DNA from: Desulfurellaceae bacterium
Lineage (GTDB): Bacteria; Desulfobacterota; Binatia; Bin18
Assembly: GCA_021296095.1 (NCBI GenBank)
Contig: JAGWBB010000035.1
Coordinates: 4,238-50,179 of the forward strand
Direction of reading: 5' to 3'
DNA length: 45,942 nt
Shown here: positions 1 to 7,702 of the stretch, one piece after another
Numbering within the stretch: position 1 is the first letter of the stretch
Layout: each line of letters begins with the position of its first letter
Notes under the pieces: generated by a model
The model's input: only the letters and a program-made list of their open reading frames with translations
The model's database searches: none
Told to the model about the DNA's origin: nothing
Program-made: the position numbers and the translations under genes

Positions 1-2
1 GT

Positions 3-842
3 GACACGCTGATCGGCATCCACGCCGCGTGGGACGATGTGCAAACCTGGCACGCGATTCGCCAAGCCGGTCAGCGCTTCACCGCGCGCCACTATCTGCA
101 CGCTCTCGACCTGGAACGCCGAAGCGACGGCCGCATCGCCCTGCGGCCGGCCGAGTATCGCGTCTATGTGCCCCTCCTGTGGCGTACCCTGGTCGTGAGC
201 CTGAGCCTGACCGGGCTGTGCCTGTTCCTCGGCTATCCGGTCGCCTATCTGATCGCCCACGCTCCGCCGCGCCGGGCGAATCTGTTGCTGCTGCTGGTGC
301 TGGTTCCGTTCTGGACCTCCTTGCTGGTACGCACGACCGCCTGGATCGTGCTACTCCAGACCCAGGGGGTGCTCAACAGCACGCTCGTGGCGCTCGGCCT
401 GATCGCTGACGACAGCCGCCTCGCCATGGTCTACAACATGACCGGCACGATGGTGGCCATGACCCACGTCCTGTTGCCCTTCATGGTACTCCCCCTGTAC
501 GCGGTCATGCGCACCATTCCGCGCTTGCACATGAGCGCCGCCGCCTCGCTGGGCGCAAGCCCGGTCCAGGCATTTCGGCGTGTCTACTGGCCCCAGACTC
601 TGCCCGGCGTTGGCGCAGGCTCACTGCTCGTCTTCATCCTGGCGACCGGCTACTACATCACGCCTGCGCTGGTCGGCGGCCGCAGCGGCCAGCTCATCGC
701 CAATATGATCGCCTATCACATGCAGAGTTCGCTGAACTGGGGGCTGGCCGCAGCGATCGGCGGCCTCCTCCTGGCCTTCGTGTTCGTCCTGTATCTGTTC
801 TACAACCGTCTCGTCGGTCTGGATCGAATGAGGTTGGGCTGA
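3..842 (+). CDS. ABC transporter permease, PotB-like (5-prime partial)
   Basis: Inner-membrane permease of a spermidine/putrescine-type ABC importer. The frame is open from base 3, so the N terminus lies outside the window; the GTG at 39 is probably internal. Several hydrophobic helices are visible. The EAA loop that contacts the ATPase is near the C terminus (SAAASLGASPVQAF, then a conserved Pro). The TGA at 840-842 is followed at once by the next permease at 844, as in potBC operons. The ATPase and binding protein are presumably upstream, outside the window. The exact substrate (polyamine or another small cation) cannot be read from the permease alone. Confidence 0.88.
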   Translation, partial: DTLIGIHAAWDDVQTWHAIRQAGQRFTARHYLHALDLERRSDGRIALRPAEYRVYVPLLWRTLVVSLSLTGLCLFLGYPVAYLIAHAPPRRANLLLLLVLVPFWTSLLVRTTAWIVLLQTQGVLNSTLVALGLIADDSRLAMVYNMTGTMVAMTHVLLPFMVLPLYAVMRTIPRLHMSAAASLGASPVQAFRRVYWPQTLPGVGAGSLLVFILATGYYITPALVGGRSGQLIANMIAYHMQSSLNWGLAAAIGGLLLAFVFVLYLFYNRLVGLDRMRLG

Positions 843-843
843 G

Positions 844-1668
844 ATGACACCGAGAGGAGCGTGGGGGCGCGCCGGCCGGATCGCCTACCTGACATTGTGT
901 ACCGGGGTGTTCGTGTTCCTGATCGCACCGATTGTGGTGATTGTGCCGCTCAGCTTCAACGCAGAACCCTATTTCACCTTTACCGAGGGGATGCTGCGCC
1001 TGGACGCCGGCGCCTATTCGCTGCGCTGGTACCAGACCGTCGTGGGCGACCATGAGTGGCTCCAAGCTCTGCTCAACAGCTTGTTCATCGGCCTGTCCGC
1101 CACAGCGCTGGCAACTGTCCTCGGCACGCTTGCGGCACTGGGACTGACGAGTCCCGCCCTGCCGGGTCGCGCCGTGATCACCGGTGTGTTGATCTCCCCG
1201 ATGGTCACCCCGGTGATCATCTCGGCGGCGGGCATGTTTTTCTTCTACTCGAACCTGGGTCTCAGCTATACCTACCTGGGCCTCATCCTGGCCCACGCCA
1301 CGCTGGGCACGCCGTTTGTCGTCATCACGGTAACCGCCACGCTGTCCGGTTTCGACACCATCCTGTATCGCGCGGCGGCCAGTCTGGGTGCGGGGCCGCT
1401 GCGGACTTTCCGACGCGTCGTGCTTCCGCTGATCGCTCCGGGCGTGATTTCCGGCGCCGTTTTCGCGTTCGCTACCTCGTTCGACGAAGTGGTGACGGTG
1501 CTGTTCATGGGCGGCCTGGACCAGCGCACGATTCCGCGTCAGATGTGGACCGGCATCCGCGAGCAGATCAGCCCGGCGATTCTCGCCGTGGCCAGCTTGC
1601 TCATCGTGTTCTCCCTGCTGTTCATGCTCACCGTCGAATGGCTGCGCCGGCGCGCAGAGGGGCCTTAG
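844..1668 (+). CDS. ABC transporter permease, PotC-like
   Basis: Second permease subunit of the same importer, 274 aa. The ATG lies one base after the stop of the PotB-like gene, so translation is probably coupled. It has an N-terminal membrane helix (about residues 15-35), further hydrophobic segments, and an EAA loop near residues 175-195 (RAAASLGAGPLRTF). The charged FDEVVTVLF segment and the late IPRQMW motif are typical of PotC/PotI proteins. It should pair with the PotB-like protein in the membrane. The next 223 bases (1669-1891) show no gene or clear structure. Confidence 0.9.
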   Translation: MTPRGAWGRAGRIAYLTLCTGVFVFLIAPIVVIVPLSFNAEPYFTFTEGMLRLDAGAYSLRWYQTVVGDHEWLQALLNSLFIGLSATALATVLGTLAALGLTSPALPGRAVITGVLISPMVTPVIISAAGMFFFYSNLGLSYTYLGLILAHATLGTPFVVITVTATLSGFDTILYRAAASLGAGPLRTFRRVVLPLIAPGVISGAVFAFATSFDEVVTVLFMGGLDQRTIPRQMWTGIREQISPAILAVASLLIVFSLLFMLTVEWLRRRAEGP

Positions 1669-1891
1669 AGCATCGTCCGATCATTGACGGTCAGAGTCTG
1701 CTGCCACGCAGCCATTATGGCGCGCGGCCGGGGTGAACAAGGCGAGAGCCTGGGCGATGGCAGCCCATCCGCCAGGGGGCGGGCAGCTGGGCGCTACCAG
1801 TCGCCAGCTTTCGAGGACCGGGCGCCTTGGTCGAGGGATTTCGGTTTACTCTGTAGGGGAGCGGATCGCAGTTTTTCTCAGGGTAAGAAAG

Positions 1892-2049
1892 TCAATAGCG
1901 ATAGCGGAGTTGGGCAAGGAACAGGGCGTCTTCTTCAAGCTTATAGACCATCCGATGCTCGTCAGTGATACGTCGTGACCAGTACCCAGACAGGCCGTGC
2001 TTGAAGGGCTCGGGTTTGCCAATACCGGCAAGGGGAAAATGAGTTTCAC
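1892..2049 (-). pseudogene. yoeB: yoeB toxin remnant with internal out-of-frame deletion
   Basis: YoeB is a ribosome-dependent mRNA interferase. The GTG at 2049 overlaps the antitoxin stop and reads VKLIF, the normal YoeB start. The frame then fails. One base out of register, the sequence reads GIGKPEPFKHGLSGYW and RRITDEHRMVYK, ending in RYRY and a TGA at 1892-1894: the conserved YoeB C-terminal half. Against the 84-residue E. coli protein (known from memory), about residues 6-39 are missing, so roughly 100 bases were deleted and the frame shifted. The toxin cannot be made whole. The C-terminal catalytic residues remain only as an untranslated fossil. Confidence 0.85.
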
Positions 2050-2297
2050 TCGCTCAGCTCTCGCTCCATGCCTCCGCCGGATTCAAGTTCTGCGACAGCT
2101 TCCAGGAGGCGGCGGGCATTCTTCGAGCTGCGTAACAGGTAGGCCGTTTCTTCAAGAGCCTGGTAGTCTTCGAGAGAGATCATCACGACTGAGCGCTTAT
2201 TTTTCCGCGTGATGATAATCGGGGCATGATCGTCACAAACTTGCTCCATTGTTTGAGCCAGATGACTTCGAGCGTGGGTATACGTGAGAGCGTCCAT
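2046..2297 (-). CDS. yefM: YefM/Phd-family antitoxin
   Basis: 83-aa antitoxin of a type II toxin-antitoxin module. The N-terminal part has the Phd/YefM DNA-binding fold (start MDALTYTHARSHLAQTM) followed by the family signature ITRKNKRSVVMISLEDYQALEET. The acidic C terminus would wrap the toxin. The ATG at 2297 is preceded by AGGAG with good spacing. The stop overlaps the GTG of the ruined yoeB copy by four bases, the normal module layout. The antitoxin itself looks intact, so it may still repress its own promoter or neutralise a related toxin elsewhere; that is inference. Confidence 0.9.
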   Translation of the reverse strand: MDALTYTHARSHLAQTMEQVCDDHAPIIITRKNKRSVVMISLEDYQALEETAYLLRSSKNARRLLEAVAELESGGGMERELSE

Positions 2298-2349
2298 GGC
2301 AGTATCTCCTCCATTCCACCTGTACAGATAGAGGTCCCTCCCCCCGTTC

Positions 2350-2375
2350 GTCGGCTTACGCTCCGCTAAGCCGAC
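2350..2375. repeat. inverted repeat between the yefM promoter side and the 2393 gene
   Basis: Perfect 9-bp arms (GTCGGCTTA and TAAGCCGAC) around the loop CGCTCCGC, followed by CCTACA. Sequences of this type recur between genes in many GC-rich genomes as REP-like palindromes. It lies downstream of the frameshifted gene, so it could act as a terminator or mRNA stabiliser. No T-run follows on either strand. Confidence 0.6.
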
Positions 2376-2392
2376 CTACAGGCTGTTCGTCA

Positions 2393-3095
2393 CTATTCCT
2401 GGGGCTGCTGTGCCAGCCCGGCCGGCGGCAGCCCATTTTCTCCAACAGAACAGGCGGCAACCGGATACTGAGCGGTCAGCTGACGGCGCAGGGCTGTGGG
2501 AGCCGCAAAAGAATAGCCCCGAATGGCCCAGAAAGAGGTAGCCGGATACTCGCTGCGCGACGGCGAATAGGCCGACAGACAGGCAATCGGGATATCCGCA
2601 CATTGGTCGTTGTTCACATCATAGCCAATCGGGCGGCCGCTCGTGTCAGACACCAGCCGAATGAGATAGGCGGCCCGGTCGTGTCGGTCAACAAACACAT
2701 TGTTTGCCACCAGTCTCTCCAAGTCCGCCTTAACCGCCCCAACCGTAACCACCCCGTCAGCGAACGAATAGGTGCCCCAGATTGGTCAGAATTTCCTGCT
2801 TGGGCTTTGCGTAATCCCGGATGGTGTAGGGAACAATTGCGACCTGGGGGTGGGCCAGGATCATACCCACGATATCACCGTGATAGTAGGGCTCTCGGAC
2901 CCAATCACGGTCCAGATCGATCTGGCCGTGTAGCCAGCGTGCGGTCTTTCTCTCCTCGGCGCTGGCAAAGACCTGATCGCCTGGATAAAACTCGTCAATC
3001 AAGGCCACCCGATAGCGGGCGTCTTCGGGCTGCAGGCTCCCGAATGTACACGACACGCCAAGCACGGCGGCCGTCAGCCAAGCGCCGATCCCCAT
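2393..3095 (-). pseudogene. secreted hypothetical protein, frameshifted
   Basis: Two consecutive minus-strand frames look like halves of one gene. The first (3095 to 2757) encodes a signal-like N terminus (AWLTAAVLGVSC, an imperfect lipobox) and a body with ALIDEFYPGD and HGDIVGMILAHP, then runs into a stop. The second frame is open just before that stop (WGTYSFADGVVTVGAVKADL) and continues to 2393. A one-base indel near 2775-2790 would join them into a protein of about 230 aa. The D and HG patterns loosely recall subtilase active sites, but no Ser motif is visible and I do not assign a function. A sequencing error is an alternative explanation. Confidence 0.55.
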
Positions 3096-3133
3096 AACCC
3101 CCTCCCAGCTGCGAGCCGATACGCCGGCACAGC

Positions 3134-3173
3134 GAACGATGCTCTCTTCCTGGTCAGGTGGTCATCATCGTTC
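3134..3173. repeat. inverted repeat downstream of the VOC gene
   Basis: Eight-bp perfect arms (GAACGATG at 3134-3141 and CATCGTTC at 3166-3173) separated by 24 bases, five bases past the VOC stop codon and upstream of the frameshifted gene. It could be a weak terminator or a protein-binding site. There is no T-run. Confidence 0.4.
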
Positions 3174-3177
3174 ACTG

Positions 3178-3948
3178 CTAGACCAGATTGAATCGCACCC
3201 CACACACCACGACCTGCTCATCGGACACGCGGCAGCCGCGCTCTCGGGCAAGCCGCAACAGCCGGGCACGGTCGGCAACCCGGAGGTCGAGTCCGGCCAA
3301 GCCCTCGCCACGGTCGTCGCCCATCTCAACAAAGCGGACACCGACATTGTCGAGCGACATCTCGGTTCGTCCCTGGGCGTCCTGGCGCAGGGGGAGTTCG
3401 GCGATACTGCTCCAGCGTTCGGCCAAAGACTGCGGGTCGGGCGATTGGAGTTCAACCGCAGCATAGCCGCTGATGATCTCGGTCCGCCTGTGGGCCGGCC
3501 AGTCGCCGCCGGCCGGTGCCCAGTGGCCCTCGGGCTCCATCTTGGCGTCCCAGTCGATTTCAAAAAACGCCCCGCCCGTGTCGGCCGGGTGGAGTTGCAT
3601 GATATGGAAGCCCGGCTCTTCTTCTTCGAGCGCGATGCGTACCCCCAGCTCAGCCGCTCGGGCCTTGCGGGCCAGCTGCGTCTCATGGCTGTCGCACTGA
3701 CAAATGACCATATAGCCCCCATCGCCGTTGCGGCGCTTGAGATAGCGGCCGGCGGCGGTATTGTCCTGAGTCGGGGCGACCACCTCCAAAAAGTTGTTGC
3801 CAACCGGAAACAGCGAGTTCTCCAGCCCAAAGACCTTTACGGCCGGATCAACAAAACACACCTCAAGACCAAAGATAGCCTTCAGGTCATCGACAACCGG
3901 AGCCAGCTTCTCCGCCACCAAACAGATTTGACGTAGACGTATCGCCAT
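3178..3948 (-). CDS. VOC (glyoxalase-fold) family protein
   Basis: 256-aa cytosolic protein of the vicinal oxygen chelate superfamily. It starts with the beta-strand RLRQICLVAEKL followed by LKAIFGLEVCFVDP, the usual opening of a VOC module. GNNFLEVVAP then fits the metal-ligand strand with its Glu. A second half (residues about 130-256) is less conserved, as in Glyoxalase_3-like double modules. AGGAG precedes the ATG at 3948. It lies 136 bases downstream of the amidohydrolase on the same strand and may share its transcript. The substrate cannot be predicted: VOC proteins include dioxygenases, lyases, isomerases and resistance proteins. Confidence 0.8.
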   Translation of the reverse strand: MAIRLRQICLVAEKLAPVVDDLKAIFGLEVCFVDPAVKVFGLENSLFPVGNNFLEVVAPTQDNTAAGRYLKRRNGDGGYMVICQCDSHETQLARKARAAELGVRIALEEEEPGFHIMQLHPADTGGAFFEIDWDAKMEPEGHWAPAGGDWPAHRRTEIISGYAAVELQSPDPQSLAERWSSIAELPLRQDAQGRTEMSLDNVGVRFVEMGDDRGEGLAGLDLRVADRARLLRLARERGCRVSDEQVVVCGVRFNLV

Positions 3949-4084
3949 CGTTTTTCTCCTTCAGGGGTGAGTGGGCGGGCAGAAAAGAGGGGGGGGTATG
4001 GGGGCCCGAGCTAAACAAGGTAGATGACCAATCGACGAGAAGAGATCATCGTCCACCTTGCAGGACCCCCGGGTTGGTGGGCGA

Positions 4085-5776
4085 TCAGCGATCGTAGCTC
4101 CGCAGCACCTGGCCCGGCATGCCACCCTGATACTCGTTGTCCTGGTACAGGATGTGGCCGCCCACGATCGTGTTCTTAATGCCTCTGGACTTGGCGATGA
4201 AACGTTTGCCGCCGCCCGGCAGATCCCACACATACTCAGGATCGACCGCATCAACCGTACCCAGATCAAAAACGGTCAGATCGGCCGCCATACCCGGAGC
4301 AATCCGGCCCCGTTTGGGAATCCCGAACAGGTCGGCCGGGACCGAGGTCAGCTTACGCACACCCTCTTCCAGGCTCAGCACCTGATGCTTGCGCACCCAG
4401 GTCCCGAGCAGATAGGTCGCATAGCCGGCATCGCACAACATATCAACGTGCGCCCCGCCGTCGGACAGACCGATCATGAACCGATCATCGCTGACCAGAT
4501 TCTTGACCCCTTCGGGCTCGAAATTGAACGCCTGCAAGTCAAACAGGAGTTCCAGCTCGTCGGCGACCGTCAGATCCAGGAAGGCATCGACCGGGTCCTT
4601 GCCCTGATCGCGGGCGATCTCGGCCACCGTCTTTTTGCTGGCTACATGCGCCTGCACGGCCTCGCTCTTGGCGTCGATAATCGTCATCCGGCCCCACTGG
4701 CCGGCAAAAATACGCCGCCGGTTCATCTCATCCCGGAAGGCGTCGCGGAAGCCGGGGTCGGCGTACATCCGCATCTGCTCCTCGACGCTCTTGTTGAACA
4801 CCTGGTGCCAGGACGAGAAGATGGCGAACAGAAATGGATTCTTCATGTTGAACTGGACCCGCAGCGGACGGCAGGTCACCTGGGGCACGGCTTTGTCCCA
4901 GGCCAGGATGGGTTTGACCTTTTCGACCGCGTTCAGGTAGGACTCGGGCTTACCCGGCTTGTTGAACAGGGCCAGGAAGGTCACCGGCCGTTGGCTCTCA
5001 TCGACCAGGAACTTCAGCAGGTCGTACTCGTCGTCAGACACCTGGCCGACGTTGGTCCCGGTCAGGGCAATTTCAATCGTCCCCCGACCCTCTTCCTGCA
5101 TCACCTGACACAGGGCGCTGAGTTCGTCGCGGCTGGCGTTCCGGCAGGCCAGCGGTCGGCCCTCAAAACCGATATGATTGTTCAGAATCGTGGTCGTCAG
5201 CCCGAACGCCCCGGCCTGCATAGCGTCTCGGAACAGCCGCTGCATGTCGGCGATTTCGTCGGCCGTGGCCGCCCGCTCAAACGACTCTTCGCCGATCGCG
5301 TAGTGCCGGATCGGCGTCAGCGCGGCCAGCGAGGCAACGTTGATGCCCAAGCCGCGTTTTTGGAGTGCGGCCAGGTACTCGGCGTGGGATTCCCACTGCC
5401 AGTCAATGCCCTTTTCCATGACTTCATACGGGATGGCTTCCACGTTGACCAAGTCCCACATGACGATATCGCGCGACTTGGGGCGCACCGGGGCCACGCC
5501 CACCCCGCAGTTGCCCATCACCACGCTGGTAATGCCGTGCCAGGACGTGCAGGTCAGCAGCGGGTCCCAGGCGACCTGGGCGTCGTAGTGGGTATGGGGG
5601 TCGATAAAACCGGGCGACAGCACCAGGCCGTCGGCGTTGATTTTCTTGTGGGCAGCCTCGCCCGTGCTCTTGCCCACCGCAGCGATCAGGCCGTCTTTGA
5701 CCGCCACGCTGCCGTGAAAACTCGGCCGGCCCGTTCCGTCAACAATCCGGGCGTTGTCAATAATGAGATCGTACAT
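4085..5776 (-). CDS. amidohydrolase, N-acyl-D-amino-acid deacylase family
   Basis: 563-aa metal-dependent amidohydrolase. The protein opens with MYDLIIDNARIVDGTG, has the metal-binding HTHYDAQ at residues 61-67, and ends with the composite beta domain (GRIAPGMAADLTVFD). This order is typical of the D-aminoacylase/dihydroorotase-like group, which removes acyl groups from N-acyl-D-amino acids or related amides. The start at 5776 is chosen because AGGAGG precedes it; an upstream in-frame ATG at 5818 lacks homologous sequence. It sits between a haem-oxygenase-fold protein and a VOC protein on the same strand, suggesting a small catabolic unit. True substrate unknown. Confidence 0.88.
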   Translation of the reverse strand: MYDLIIDNARIVDGTGRPSFHGSVAVKDGLIAAVGKSTGEAAHKKINADGLVLSPGFIDPHTHYDAQVAWDPLLTCTSWHGITSVVMGNCGVGVAPVRPKSRDIVMWDLVNVEAIPYEVMEKGIDWQWESHAEYLAALQKRGLGINVASLAALTPIRHYAIGEESFERAATADEIADMQRLFRDAMQAGAFGLTTTILNNHIGFEGRPLACRNASRDELSALCQVMQEEGRGTIEIALTGTNVGQVSDDEYDLLKFLVDESQRPVTFLALFNKPGKPESYLNAVEKVKPILAWDKAVPQVTCRPLRVQFNMKNPFLFAIFSSWHQVFNKSVEEQMRMYADPGFRDAFRDEMNRRRIFAGQWGRMTIIDAKSEAVQAHVASKKTVAEIARDQGKDPVDAFLDLTVADELELLFDLQAFNFEPEGVKNLVSDDRFMIGLSDGGAHVDMLCDAGYATYLLGTWVRKHQVLSLEEGVRKLTSVPADLFGIPKRGRIAPGMAADLTVFDLGTVDAVDPEYVWDLPGGGKRFIAKSRGIKNTIVGGHILYQDNEYQGGMPGQVLRSYDR

Positions 5777-5835
5777 GAAGCCTCCTGTTTCTTGGCGGGC
5801 GCTCACCTGCCCACCCAAAGATGTGTCGTATTAGC

Positions 5836-6579
5836 TCAGTGGCCGAGGTCAACTTGTACACCCGCATCGAGTCCCATGGCAACCCGATAGCCGCCCTCCT
5901 GGGCGGCGGTGAACTTCTCACACCAGGTGCGAATGCTGTCCCGGATCTTGCGCTGTTTGTCCTCGCTGTCGGCATACTCGCTGACCATCTCAAAGACCGG
6001 CTCGCCGTGGGCTTCGGCCTCGCCGATATGGGCGTAGAAAAACCCCAGGTCGTCCTTTGTCAGGCCGTACTTTTCGCGCAGGGCTCTGACCAGCCCCTTC
6101 ATTGAGCTGTCGCTGCGCGTCTCACCGCCGATCGACATCGCGGCCAGGGTGACCAGACCGTACTCCTGGCGGCCCAGCTCAATCACCCAGTCCACATACT
6201 CGACCGCTTCTTTGGCCACGGTCGGGTGCATCAGCTCCTCATCGCTGGCGCCCAGGGCTTTGGCCAGCCGCATGGACAGCATCCAGTGCGCGTCCTCCCC
6301 CCGGCCCATGACCGTTTCTTCGTCGATCAGGTTCTCGACAATATGGCGTCGGATGCGCTGGTCCATCGGACCCAGGCCGGTATTCATGAAAATCCCGCCA
6401 AAAGCCCGGATGTGCTGGCCGGTGACGTAGAACAGATTCAGGGCCCAGCTCTTGAGCTGGTGTCGGGACAGCTTCCCGTCGATCAGCCCCTGATAAAAGC
6501 TGGGACCCAGCAGCGGCTTCTGGTCCTCGTGTTGAATATACGAACGGAGATTGCTGACAAAAACTTCGGTCGTTTCCAT
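5836..6579 (-). CDS. TenA/PqqC-like haem-oxygenase-fold diiron protein
   Basis: 247-aa all-helical protein of the iron-containing redox enzyme/HDO group. The first helices contain NLIDEE (residues 83-88) and H98, and E153 is in GGET; all fit metal-ligand positions. The last ligand helix reads YAHIGEAEAHGE: H184 and H191 are kept. The position four after the first His, normally Asp in HDO enzymes, is Ala188, flanked by E187 and E189. The ATG at 6579 has AGGAGGG upstream. It is followed 59 bases later by the amidohydrolase. HDO relatives carry out oxygenative C-C or C-N cleavage; whether this one binds two irons is uncertain. Confidence 0.75.
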   Translation of the reverse strand: METTEVFVSNLRSYIQHEDQKPLLGPSFYQGLIDGKLSRHQLKSWALNLFYVTGQHIRAFGGIFMNTGLGPMDQRIRRHIVENLIDEETVMGRGEDAHWMLSMRLAKALGASDEELMHPTVAKEAVEYVDWVIELGRQEYGLVTLAAMSIGGETRSDSSMKGLVRALREKYGLTKDDLGFFYAHIGEAEAHGEPVFEMVSEYADSEDKQRKIRDSIRTWCEKFTAAQEGGYRVAMGLDAGVQVDLGH

Positions 6580-6647
6580 GGCGCTCCCTCCTTGCGCTTT
6601 TCCCCGTATCTAGCCTGGCAGGCGTCACAAAGGCAAGGGGAAACCCG

Positions 6648-7043
6648 TCAGGTCCGATGCTGGTCTGTGGGTTTGAGCCGGACCACGGTCGCGCCCCAGC
6701 CCCCGGCCTGGGGCGGGGCGTCGTGAAACTCCTCGACATACGGCAGGCGCGCCAACAGCGCCCGAATACTGTTGCGCTGCACGCCTTTGCCCTTGCCATG
6801 AATGAGCCGCACCGGGCTGAGCCCGGCCTGACAACAGGCCAGCAGGTATTCCTCGACAACGCTGCGTATCTCCTGGGGCGCAAACGGGTGCAGATCAATC
6901 ACGTCTTCGAGCGGCACGACGAGCGGCTCGTCCGGCTCAGACCAGGCCGGCTCTTGCTCGTCCTCAGCCGACGCAGCGGCGGGCTCTGCGCGTGGCGCGG
7001 GACTACGCAGCGCCCGCCAGACCCGGCGGAGGGTTTTGATCAC
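6648..7043 (-). CDS. Smr domain protein
   Basis: 131-aa protein with a basic N-terminal stretch, an acidic, Ala-rich linker, and a C-terminal Smr (MutS2 C-terminal) domain. The domain shows DLH at residues 50-52, HGKGKG at 82-87 and GGWGATVVRL near the end, all three Smr hallmarks. Smr domains nick or bind branched DNA, or cleave RNA on stalled ribosomes, so a nucleic-acid role is likely. The ATG overlaps the stop of the upstream membrane protein by four bases, which suggests coupled translation. The link between a nuclease domain and the two exported proteins upstream is unexplained. Confidence 0.88.
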   Translation of the reverse strand: MIKTLRRVWRALRSPAPRAEPAAASAEDEQEPAWSEPDEPLVVPLEDVIDLHPFAPQEIRSVVEEYLLACCQAGLSPVRLIHGKGKGVQRNSIRALLARLPYVEEFHDAPPQAGGWGATVVRLKPTDQHRT

Positions 7044-7702
7044 CGTTCGGCCTCGCTCGGCGCGTCCTGTCGCCCCTCTTCCTCGGCCCGGAGCACCATT
7101 TGGACATTCCAGCGGACCTCTTCTTCCTTGAAGAACAGCGAGCCTTTGGTCTTACGCGACAACACGCGGCTGAGGTCTGTATACTGGGTTTGCGCCGTCT
7201 TAAGCAGGAACGGCACCACACCGCGTGAGCCAGCGGGCAACTCCTCATAGATGATGGCCAGGATATACTGGTGCTCCAGCAGCGCGGTCGCCGCTGTTGC
7301 GGCCAGTTCCTGCGTGTCTGGGGCTTGGGGATCGAGACCGGCAATCAGCCTGCCGGCGCGGTCCATATAGTCCTGGTAGCGGTCGGCCGCGACTTTTGCT
7401 GCAGCCGCATTTTCGGCCTCGACCATCGCCTCGACCTCGGCCAGCTTTTCCCGGGCAAAGCTCAGGTACAGCGGGGTCTGGCCGGCGGCGTCCCCGGCCC
7501 GCCACAGCTGGCTCTCCTCTTCCCAGCTGTCAAACGTGTACCACGCGCTGTCGGGTGTCTCACCGGGCTCAGGCAGCCATTCGATATTGCCAAAGCTGCT
7601 CATGAAGCCGTGGCCGGCCCAGGCTGCGGCCGCCATCAGCCACAGCCCACCTGTCAGCCACAGGCGGGTTGGCCGCCGTTTGACGCCCCCCCTATGCTTC
7701 AC
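7040..7702 (-). CDS. exported protein, DUF5667-like
   Basis: 220-aa protein with a basic start, one hydrophobic helix (WLTGGLWLMAAAAWA), and a predicted periplasmic body. The central segment PLYLSFAREKLAEVEAMVEAE followed by AAAKVAADRYQDYMDRAG is helical and heptad-like and resembles DUF5667 proteins, which occur beside envelope and regulatory genes. The C terminus is highly charged. It overlaps the lipoprotein gene by four bases at its start and the Smr gene by four at its end, so the three form a tight operon. Its role is unknown. Confidence 0.7.
   Translation of the reverse strand: MKHRGGVKRRPTRLWLTGGLWLMAAAAWAGHGFMSSFGNIEWLPEPGETPDSAWYTFDSWEEESQLWRAGDAAGQTPLYLSFAREKLAEVEAMVEAENAAAAKVAADRYQDYMDRAGRLIAGLDPQAPDTQELAATAATALLEHQYILAIIYEELPAGSRGVVPFLLKTAQTQYTDLSRVLSRKTKGSLFFKEEEVRWNVQMVLRAEEEGRQDAPSEAER

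Noticed and set aside
1669-1891. Small plus-strand gene after potC (frames opening at 1684 and 1733)
   Set aside because: Both run into the antisense of the yoeB remnant and show no domain or ribosome-binding site.
2350-2375. CRISPR repeat
   Set aside because: One copy only, with no spacers or neighbouring repeats.
4058-5890. 610-codon plus-strand open frame
   Set aside because: It is exactly antisense to the amidohydrolase, has no recognisable protein features and arises from GC-rich codon bias.
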